Shown here: one piece after another, positions 1 through 5,164 of the stretch
Layout of the letters: every line of letters starts with the position of its first letter
How positions within the stretch are numbered: position 1 is the stretch's first letter
NCBI GenBank assembly: GCA_003022985.1
Contig: PXTV01000088.1
Location: forward strand, 1 to 5,164
Reading direction: 5' to 3'
Source of the DNA: Bacteroidetes bacterium SW_11_45_7
Lineage (GTDB): Bacteria; Bacteroidota; Bacteroidia; Chitinophagales; SW-11-45-7
Length of the DNA stretch: 5,164 nt
The notes under the pieces: generated by a model
What the model was told of the DNA's origin: nothing
The model's input: the letters and a program-made list of their open reading frames with translations, nothing else
Databases searched by the model: none
Program-made: the position numbers and the translations under genes

Positions 1-1937
1 GTTAAAATTGCTAAAGCCAGATAAACAATGATTGACCCGATGACAAAAGGGTGAGAAATTGAAACAACAGGAATTTTCCGGTAGCCGTAATAATAGTTGA
101 GAGGGTGAGGGATGGTAAGTTTTTGGAAATATGTTCCCAACGCGTAAAAAGAAATGCTGAGTTTTTGGGCTGGATTGTCCAAATGGGGGATGGGGTTTTC
201 CACGTATTCTAACTTGCGATAATCGGAAGGGAGGGCTTGAGGAGCGGGTTGGTTCCGGAGTTCAAATTCTTCTGCTTGTTGAGCAACAGGAAGATTGTTC
301 GGATTAATCCGGGTACTTTCATAAAAGGGAAGCAAAACGCCAATGCTCAGGAGAAACAAGATGTCTGCTAATCGGGGAATAAGTTTGGACGACCATATGG
401 TATAGCAACCGTAACCTGTTAGGAAAAAGATAGGAAGTGCAAATGTCCATTGGGAAATGAATAAAACGATGCAACCACTTATGAAAAGAGCAATGACGAA
501 AGGTGATAACAGGGAGTTAGGTAATTTTTTGACGCTGGTCACTAATGCTCCCATTATTAATATTTTGATAATGCTTAGCCATCCTTCCATTATACCGATG
601 TCAACAATTGCGGGGAAGAGCAAAGCCACTAAAATTACTGGTGAAAACCGTTTTGGATATTGCAATGACTCGCCAATAATAAACAGGTAAAGCAAATTGA
701 TATACATGATATGATCGGATAGCCGGGCTTGTAATGATAAAATAATGGCTAAAACTACTATCAACCAAGACCGCAATGGTATGTCAGCCATAAATACAAC
801 ACCGAACAGCAACAAAATGCCACTATATGTGAATAATTGATTATTGACCAAGAATCCGGTCAAGGCCATTAAAAACGATATACCACCTATTATTCCCCAT
901 AACAAATGGTGGGGCCAATCAACCTGGTCAACTTTGTTCTTTGGTGATTGTGTTTTGATATCACCACTTGATACCTGCTCGGATGGCCTTCTTGATTCGG
1001 AAGGCGATGGCACTTGTTGCGACCGTCTAAAACGCTCTTTGATCTTTTGGCCTACACTTTTTAGAAAATCCTTTGTTCTGTTTAGCCACTTTTGAATCAA
1101 CTGAAATAACCAGGTTCGTTCATGGATGAAAACTTGGAAAGAAAGAGGCATGACTATAAGCAGAAGTCCAATAATAATCTTATCGAATAACAGATAAACC
1201 GGTGTAAAGAAAGGGACAATCACAGCAAGTGGTGCTGATAAAGCAAGGATGTTTATCGACCCGGGCTGGCGGAATAAAGTTGCGGCAAAGGGAATGATAA
1301 GGGCAAAGGGTATGATGCTCCTTTTGGAAAAAAGCCCAAGGATAAAACAAAGGAGAAATACACCCCACAATGCAAGTGTTTTTTGATCTATATAGCGTAT
1401 AGCAAAATAGAGCCCGCCCAAGCCCCCGAGCAAACAGAGCAATTCATCCCTGTTTTTAATACTTGCTACAACTTCTGTATGAATAGGATGGACGATGAAC
1501 AGTAATGTCGTAGTTAGGGGCAATAAGAAATTATACCGGTATTCCCGAAAAATGTAGTGGAGGACAGAGAATAGTAATACTGCCGTAAAACCGTATAATA
1601 ATACGTTGATAAAATGGCTCACATGAGGATTGTCACCAAAAAATTGGCTTTCAATGGCAAAACTGGTCAGGGTTACGGGGCGATATTCATAGGCATAACC
1701 CATGTTGTCTTCGTAATAAGGGGAGGTGAAAATTGAAGGGATAGCAGAAATACCTCCGCTGGTTAATCGGTGCCCATTTGTGACTAGTTCATCATCCAGG
1801 TTGTAATCGTTTGGAATCGTATTGACATAAAGAAGAGCGGCTATTAAAAATAAAACGATTGTTAAGCCGGTGTTTGATGATAGGAAAGCATCCTGATTCG
1901 GTTGCTTATTGGTTGATGACTGCTTTTTTGGGGACAA
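1..1937 (-). CDS. Polytopic GT-C glycosyltransferase, TMTC/DUF1736-like, C-terminus beyond the window
   Basis: The frame stays open from a TAG at 1946-1944 to the window edge, giving 645 full codons from the only early start, TTG at 1937; the first in-frame ATG is residue 79. A 20-residue polar tail precedes a membrane span at about 24-41. Next come an acidic D48-D49-E50 in the first outer loop, Y85-R86-P87, F100-G101-D102-N103-P104, H108-x-x-N111, and H150-P151-I152-H153-T154-E155 with R163-D164-E165. This order matches the TMTC and bacterial O-mannosyltransferase-like GT-C proteins, where the loop-1 acidic pair is thought catalytic. S204-K205-R206 sits where many relatives have S-K-E. A charged stretch covers about 272-343, then roughly seven to nine spans lie between 345 and 540. 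Residues 579-624 (E-N-P-I-P, L-D-N-P, L613-N-Y-Y-Y-G-Y, I622-P) resemble the DUF1736 region. TPR repeats are expected beyond the window but not seen. Expected role: inner-membrane transfer of sugar from a lipid-linked donor, possibly to protein. Family assignment is fairly sure; substrate is unknown. Confidence 0.82.
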   Translation of the reverse strand, partial: MSPKKQSSTNKQPNQDAFLSSNTGLTIVLFLIAALLYVNTIPNDYNLDDELVTNGHRLTSGGISAIPSIFTSPYYEDNMGYAYEYRPVTLTSFAIESQFFGDNPHVSHFINVLLYGFTAVLLFSVLHYIFREYRYNFLLPLTTTLLFIVHPIHTEVVASIKNRDELLCLLGGLGGLYFAIRYIDQKTLALWGVFLLCFILGLFSKRSIIPFALIIPFAATLFRQPGSINILALSAPLAVIVPFFTPVYLLFDKIIIGLLLIVMPLSFQVFIHERTWLFQLIQKWLNRTKDFLKSVGQKIKERFRRSQQVPSPSESRRPSEQVSSGDIKTQSPKNKVDQVDWPHHLLWGIIGGISFLMALTGFLVNNQLFTYSGILLLFGVVFMADIPLRSWLIVVLAIILSLQARLSDHIMYINLLYLFIIGESLQYPKRFSPVILVALLFPAIVDIGIMEGWLSIIKILIMGALVTSVKKLPNSLLSPFVIALFISGCIVLFISQWTFALPIFFLTGYGCYTIWSSKLIPRLADILFLLSIGVLLPFYESTRINPNNLPVAQQAEEFELRNQPAPQALPSDYRKLEYVENPIPHLDNPAQKLSISFYALGTYFQKLTIPHPLNYYYGYRKIPVVSISHPFVIGSIIVYLALAIL

Positions 1938-2014
1938 GTCTGTCTAATTCTCAGTTTCCAGAAAACCTCTCAACAAAATTGATCGAAAAGCTAACGTACC
2001 ACAACACTATGTCG

Positions 2015-2941
2015 TTAAAACCAGCTTTTTTCAAATTTCCTTTTCCCGTAGTTGTATCGAATAAGTTTGGGCAGGCCCATTAGCCTGCAATAAAGATAGC
2101 GGGCAAAGGGGATATCAAAATAATAAAAAGGTTTCAAAATTAAGGAGAGGAAATAGCGCAACCGGATAACGAAATAAACACTTAGCGGCATAGAGTCCAG
2201 TTCTTGAACTAAAATCCGTTTGCATTCTTCCTGGTAGGCACTTTGGTTATCAAGGGATTTTTGGTTGTCAGTTCTTACACGAAAGCCCCCTAAAAGGGCA
2301 TATGTGGTGTAAAGCTGATCGTACCGAAAAAAACGGCTCCATAGCTCCATGTCAAAAGCGTATTTGTAATTGGTATCCAAATAACCTCCAGCCCTATCCC
2401 ATAGCTCTCTTCGCCAAAATGTAGACTCCTGTTGAATGGCAAGGTAGTCATCATTGTAGTAGCGATATTTCGACCACCGTGCCCATTTTGTGTAAAAAAA
2501 CGGGTTGTTCATGCCGGTTTTGCTGATGGTATTGTTAAGCGGCATTTCCACTAAGGGCTTCCCATCTTCCGAATACCATGTCGGGTAGCCGGTTAGCCAT
2601 TTGACGTCAGGGAATTCCCCGAAAATTTCCGCTACTGTAAATAGTGCATTATGGTGATAAAGGTCATCGGAATTAAGCCATCCCATAATATCTCCCGTTG
2701 CATGTTCAAGTCCTTTTCTGAGGCCATCGTAGTGTCCTTCATCGGGTTCACTGATCCAGTAAGTGATCCGGTCCTCGTATTTTTGAATGATTTCCTGGCT
2801 CCCATCGTTACTTGCCCCATCAACAATAATATATTCAAGATTAGGGTAGCCCTGATGTAAAACAGATTGGATCGTGTCCTCAATGAATTGTACCTGATTC
2901 AGATTGATTGTAACGATGGAAATTTTGGGGTATGCCACCAT
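2015..2941 (-). CDS. Family 2 glycosyltransferase (GT-A fold)
   Basis: A 308-residue protein that would transfer a sugar from a nucleotide donor to a glycan or lipid-linked acceptor at the cytoplasmic face of the membrane. The N-terminus has the GT2 opening strand (K6-I-S-I-V-T-I-N). V40-D41-G42-A43-S44-N45-D46-G47-S48 is the nucleotide-binding motif, S64-E-P-D-E-G the next conserved turn, and N90-S91-D92-D93 the metal-binding DXD equivalent. Q170-Q171-E172-S173-T174-F175-W176 and D197-M-E-L-W201 match the acceptor-side motifs of this subgroup. The C-terminal part (about 253-290) is aromatic and hydrophobic with basic residues, suggesting membrane association but not clear spans. The start is firm: a TAA stop directly abuts the ATG. 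No Shine-Dalgarno sequence is visible. It lies 77 nt before the GT-C gene and probably shares its transcript; a 371-nt gap precedes it, so it may have its own promoter. Donor and acceptor cannot be read from sequence. Confidence 0.93.
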   Translation of the reverse strand: MVAYPKISIVTINLNQVQFIEDTIQSVLHQGYPNLEYIIVDGASNDGSQEIIQKYEDRITYWISEPDEGHYDGLRKGLEHATGDIMGWLNSDDLYHHNALFTVAEIFGEFPDVKWLTGYPTWYSEDGKPLVEMPLNNTISKTGMNNPFFYTKWARWSKYRYYNDDYLAIQQESTFWRRELWDRAGGYLDTNYKYAFDMELWSRFFRYDQLYTTYALLGGFRVRTDNQKSLDNQSAYQEECKRILVQELDSMPLSVYFVIRLRYFLSLILKPFYYFDIPFARYLYCRLMGLPKLIRYNYGKRKFEKSWF

Positions 2942-3052
2942 TTACGTTGTTTGCGTGAGTTGACCAGTAGATAAGACTGAATCGCTTGTTGCAAGCATTA
3001 TTTACTATGAGGACCAGGTAATGGTTTCGGAAATAAGAATAAATATAACAAG

Positions 3053-3080
3053 TTTGGCAGATAACCCGTTATCTGACAAA
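3053..3080. repeat. 28-bp interrupted inverted repeat (operator or hairpin candidate)
   Basis: Arms CAGATAAC and GTTATCTG pair perfectly around a 2-bp centre. After one mismatched pair, outer arms TTTG and CAAA pair again, giving 12 of 13 paired positions. As RNA it would form a hairpin with a CGGG loop on the minus strand. It is 112 nt upstream of the glycosyltransferase start and 232 nt after the dehydrogenase stop. The minus-strand sequence after it is T-rich but has no unbroken T-run, so an intrinsic terminator is possible but weak. A dimeric regulator's binding site is the other reading. Confidence 0.55.
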
Positions 3081-3226
3081 AGGTGGTACTACTCATTTGG
3101 GAAAATGATTCAAGTGTAGAACAAAATGTCATTTTTCTGAATTGGTTGAATGATCATGGCTGTTTGTTGACAATGATTTCAAACCTCTCCTACCATACTG
3201 ACGTTGTTTTAGCCAACTTCTTTATT

Positions 3227-3286
3227 TCAAATTACTTTATCTTCTTTACCAGAATGTCGATTTTTAAAATTTTGGAACCACTTCAT
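3227..3286 (-). CDS. Possible 19-residue small ORF or gene remnant
   Basis: ATG at 3286 is preceded by GGAG with about 8 nt spacing, the best Shine-Dalgarno match seen in the window. The ORF runs 19 codons to TGA at 3229-3227. The peptide (starting MKWFQNFKNRH, ending KEDKVI) is basic and polar with no signal peptide or span. It begins 27 nt after the dehydrogenase stop. It could be a short translated peptide, the surviving start of a decayed gene, or chance. I do not recognise it. Confidence 0.15.
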   Translation of the reverse strand: MKWFQNFKNRHSGKEDKVI

Positions 3287-3312
3287 TCTTAATTTCTCCG
3301 TATGGCAGGCAA

Positions 3313-4341
3313 TTACGAATGACTCGATAGCTCGAACAGCCTTGGGTATTGCTTTTCCAGCTCTTCTACAATGACCGGCTGCTCCTTTATCCGGACTTTT
3401 CGGCCCGCCCGGGCAAGCTTAACAGCAAGGGCAAGTTGCTGGGACTCCTCTAAGGAGGGTGTGCCTTTTTTAAATGTGACATAGTCGAATTCAATTATTT
3501 CATCCTCCCCGTAATGTTCCAGGCATCTTTGAAATTGAAATTCAAGATGGCGTCTGTTGATCTCATCAGTGGCCTTGCTCAGCAGGAGCTCGTAATTCTG
3601 TTCATCACCGTATAACCCAAGCGCCTTGTTATCACGTGGAAAACAGGGACCGCCAAAACCGTATCCGTATTTCATGTACTGCTTACCAATTCTGGTGTCC
3701 GATCCGATGGCATCGAGAATTTTGTCGTATTCGGCTCCTGCTTGAATGGCAAGATCGCCAATCGAATTGGCAAACGAGATTTTCGTAGTAAGAAAGCAGT
3801 TCGTTGCAATTTTACAGATTTCAGCGCTAAGGGGCTTCATGTGGCAAAAGGCCGGTTTGTTCCTGCATATGTTGCTATAGATTTCCTCAACATGAGCTCC
3901 GGCCTTGTCATCCGTTTCGCCAATCAACACCTGATCGGGATATTGCTGGTCTTCTATGATGTTTCCCCGGGCTATGAATTCCGGGTTATAGGTCAGCGTG
4001 TAATTGTAAGGAGCAATTTGTTCCGCTGCCTGGTCGCAATAGCCGGGCATTGTGGTACAGCTTATAACCAGGTGGCGCGTGTGTTGTTGTTCTCCGAAAT
4101 TGGTGATCTTATCAAGGACTCGATCGATGACATCACTCAGCTTTGTTGTAGCCCGAAAGTTCGATGCTGCCTGAAGATAATCATCGACATAGGGCTCGAG
4201 TGATGTGTAAGTACAGTTGTTAAGTTGATTCACATACTCTTCATTAACATCAACACCCACAACCTCATAGCCCACTCTTTCCAGGTTTAATGCAAAGCAG
4301 AGCCCCAGTTTTCCGATTCCTATTACCCCAATCTTCTCCAT
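3313..4341 (-). CDS. UDP-glucose/GDP-mannose dehydrogenase family protein with apparent internal deletion
   Basis: Members oxidise the C6 hydroxyl of a nucleotide hexose to a carboxylate in two NAD-dependent steps, giving a nucleotide uronate for glycan synthesis. G8-I-G-K-L-G13 and D31 form the NAD site; S47-L-E-P-Y-V-D-D matches the family's E-P-x-L-D-E-L region; T96-T97-M98-P99-G100 matches the S-T-V-P-x-G strand. N119-P120-E121-F122, K177, N181, the nucleophile C233 in G-G-P-C-F-P-R-D, and D237 are all present, as is the C-terminal domain with K291-K292-G-T-P. The protein has only 342 residues. Between T65-T66-K-L-S-D-V-I-D73 and R74-V-L-D-K-I the strand normally reading roughly S-D-I-I-F-I-x-V-x-T-P, with its catalytic-site threonine, and the loop after it are absent. 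The reading frame is intact, so the gene may be expressed but is doubtful as an active enzyme. It starts 22 nt after the epimerase gene, implying one transcript. Substrate is uncertain; the neighbour makes a GDP-sugar possible. Confidence 0.85.
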   Translation of the reverse strand: MEKIGVIGIGKLGLCFALNLERVGYEVVGVDVNEEYVNQLNNCTYTSLEPYVDDYLQAASNFRATTKLSDVIDRVLDKITNFGEQQHTRHLVISCTTMPGYCDQAAEQIAPYNYTLTYNPEFIARGNIIEDQQYPDQVLIGETDDKAGAHVEEIYSNICRNKPAFCHMKPLSAEICKIATNCFLTTKISFANSIGDLAIQAGAEYDKILDAIGSDTRIGKQYMKYGYGFGGPCFPRDNKALGLYGDEQNYELLLSKATDEINRRHLEFQFQRCLEHYGEDEIIEFDYVTFKKGTPSLEESQQLALAVKLARAGRKVRIKEQPVIVEELEKQYPRLFELSSHS

Positions 4342-4363
4342 AAAATAACTCGCATGCGGCCTC

Positions 4364-5164
4364 TCAAACCCGGATTTTTTCGCGCTCTTGAACCTGTTCC
4401 TGAATCCAGTGATAGGTGGTGGTAAGGCCCTCTATCAGGCTGCCAGAAGGGGCCCAACCCAGCTTTTCTTGGATGAGTTGATTGTCCGAATTACGGCCCA
4501 TGACGCCAAGCGGCCCTTCTACATGATCAATTGCAAGAGTTTTGCCGGAAATAGCGATGATCTTCTGGGCCAATTCATTGATCGTCACCATTTCCTCTGA
4601 GCCGATATTAAATGGTCCTGTTTCCCCGGAGTTCATGAGGCGAGTGATCCCTTCAATACATTCATCGATGTACAAGAACGAACGGGTTTGCTCGCCTGTT
4701 CCCCATATTTCGATAGATGTGCCATCTTCAGCTCGAGCCACCTTACGGCAAATGGCAGCAGGTGCCTTTTCCTTACCCCCTTCCCAGGTGCTATAAGGGC
4801 CGAATATGTTATGAAAACGGGCAATCTTTACGTCTAGCCCATAGTTGTATTGAAACGCTAAGTATAAACGTTCGCTAAAAAGTTTTTCCCATCCGTACTC
4901 GCTGTCGGGCTGAGCCGGATAAGCGGAGCTCTCTTCACAGTTAGGATTATCGGGGTCTTGCTGGTTGAACTCTGCATAAACACATGCCGATGACGAATAG
5001 AATATTTTGGGGATGCAAGCCCTTGCAGAGGCCTCTACAACATTGAGATTGATCATGGACGAATTGTGCATGACATCCGCATCATTTTCGCCAGTGAAAA
5101 TGTAGCCCGCACCGCCCATATCAGCAGCAAGCTGGTATATTTCGGCAAACCCGCTTTCTAACAC
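4364..5164 (-). CDS. GDP-mannose 3,5-epimerase-like protein, N-terminus beyond the window
   Basis: An extended short-chain dehydrogenase that in its characterised plant relatives converts GDP-D-mannose to GDP-L-galactose and GDP-L-gulose by NAD-assisted epimerisation in the cytoplasm. 266 residues are visible; about 60 N-terminal residues, including the GxxGxxG NAD motif, lie past the right edge, so the true start is unseen. Numbering from the edge: L12-A-A-D-M-G-G18; S57-S-S-A-C61-V-Y with the catalytic-type cysteine; Y90-x-x-x-K94 of the SDR triad; R116-F-H-N-I-F-G-P; K131-E-K133-A-P-A-A; W154-G-T-G-E-Q-T-R-S-F; G187-S-E-E-M-V; and G223-R224-N-S-D-N. These follow the plant enzyme closely, including the Cys and Lys used for proton exchange, which sets it apart from ordinary UDP-glucose 4-epimerases. 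It is the first visible gene of the run and ends 22 nt before the dehydrogenase. Family call strong; exact product inferred. Confidence 0.9.
   Translation of the reverse strand: MLESGFAEIYQLAADMGGAGYIFTGENDADVMHNSSMINLNVVEASARACIPKIFYSSSACVYAEFNQQDPDNPNCEESSAYPAQPDSEYGWEKLFSERLYLAFQYNYGLDVKIARFHNIFGPYSTWEGGKEKAPAAICRKVARAEDGTSIEIWGTGEQTRSFLYIDECIEGITRLMNSGETGPFNIGSEEMVTINELAQKIIAISGKTLAIDHVEGPLGVMGRNSDNQLIQEKLGWAPSGSLIEGLTTTYHWIQEQVQEREKIRV

Larger units (their letters stand above)
2942..3312. other. AT-rich intergenic gap with no convincing gene
   Basis: This 371-nt stretch separates the dehydrogenase stop from the glycosyltransferase start, in contrast to the 22-nt and 77-nt spacings elsewhere. 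It is more AT-rich than the flanking genes and has stops in all minus-strand frames. It contains a 28-bp interrupted palindrome (3053-3080), two copies of AAACAACGT on the minus strand (3209-3201 and 2952-2944) and a 19-codon ORF. I find no tRNA, no clear terminator with a T-tract, and no clear match to the Bacteroidota TAnnTTTG promoter box. It may hold a promoter or attenuator for the downstream genes, or the decayed remains of a lost gene. Confidence 0.6.

Noticed and set aside
457..1095. Two plus-strand ORFs (457-690 and 844-1095)
   Set aside because: They lie opposite the continuous GT-C reading frame, whose motifs and unbroken length show it to be the real gene.
1180..1368. 62-codon minus-strand ORF
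   Set aside because: It overlaps the GT-C gene in another frame and has no supporting start signal or motif.
1938..2014. Possible terminator between the GT2 and GT-C genes
   Set aside because: No stable GC-rich stem followed by a T-run was found in these 77 nt.
2632..2883. Overlapping ORFs on both strands inside the GT2 gene
   Set aside because: They cover the conserved nucleotide-binding and DXD part of the GT2 protein in other frames and are shadows.
3083..3292. 69-codon plus-strand ORF in the gap, starting at GTG
   Set aside because: It has no ribosome-binding site, opposes all neighbours, and its hydrophobic composition follows from AT-rich DNA. It could not be tied to any family.
3742..4203. 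153-codon plus-strand ORF opposite the dehydrogenase
   Set aside because: It is antisense to a gene with clear family motifs, has no recognisable motif of its own, and looks like a codon-bias shadow.
4388..4824. Plus- and minus-strand ORFs inside the epimerase gene
   Set aside because: The epimerase frame carries all family motifs across this span; the others carry none.
1..5164. CRISPR arrays, tRNA or rRNA genes, insertion sequences
   Set aside because: No regularly spaced repeats, no tRNA-like fold, no rRNA stretch and no transposase motif were seen.

Overview
All four protein genes in this window lie on the minus strand, so the transcription order runs from right to left. It is a piece of a surface-glycan or protein-glycosylation locus. 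The organism is probably a member of Bacteroidota or a close relative such as Balneolota or Rhodothermota. The reasons are the moderate-to-low GC, start codons without clear Shine-Dalgarno sequences, and the family types, above all a large multi-span membrane protein of the kind annotated in Bacteroidota as a TPR or DUF1736 protein. The phylum call is inference.

Layout in transcription order: (1) 5164-4364, a GDP-mannose 3,5-epimerase-like short-chain dehydrogenase, cut at its N-terminus by the window edge. (2) After 22 nt, 4341-3313, a UDP-glucose/GDP-mannose dehydrogenase family protein. It keeps its catalytic residues but appears to lack about 25-30 residues around the central beta strand of its NAD-binding fold. 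(3) A 371-nt AT-rich gap (3312-2942) with no convincing gene. It holds a 28-bp interrupted palindrome, a 9-bp direct repeat and one tiny ORF with a good ribosome-binding site. (4) 2941-2015, a family 2 glycosyltransferase. (5) After 77 nt, 1937 to the left edge, at least 645 codons of a polytopic GT-C-type glycosyltransferase resembling the TMTC/O-mannosyltransferase group. It has no stop codon inside the window, so a search for closed ORFs misses it, yet it fills the largest apparently empty stretch here.

How they may work together: the epimerase and dehydrogenase would convert nucleotide sugars (GDP-mannose to a GDP-L-hexose, and a nucleotide hexose to a nucleotide uronate). The GT2 enzyme would move a sugar from a nucleotide donor to a growing glycan on the cytoplasmic side. 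The GT-C protein would act at the membrane with a lipid-linked donor, perhaps on a protein. The pathway link rests on gene order and family membership only. The most notable observations are the apparent internal deletion in the dehydrogenase, the pairing of a plant-like GDP-mannose epimerase with a TMTC-like transferase, and the palindrome in the gap.
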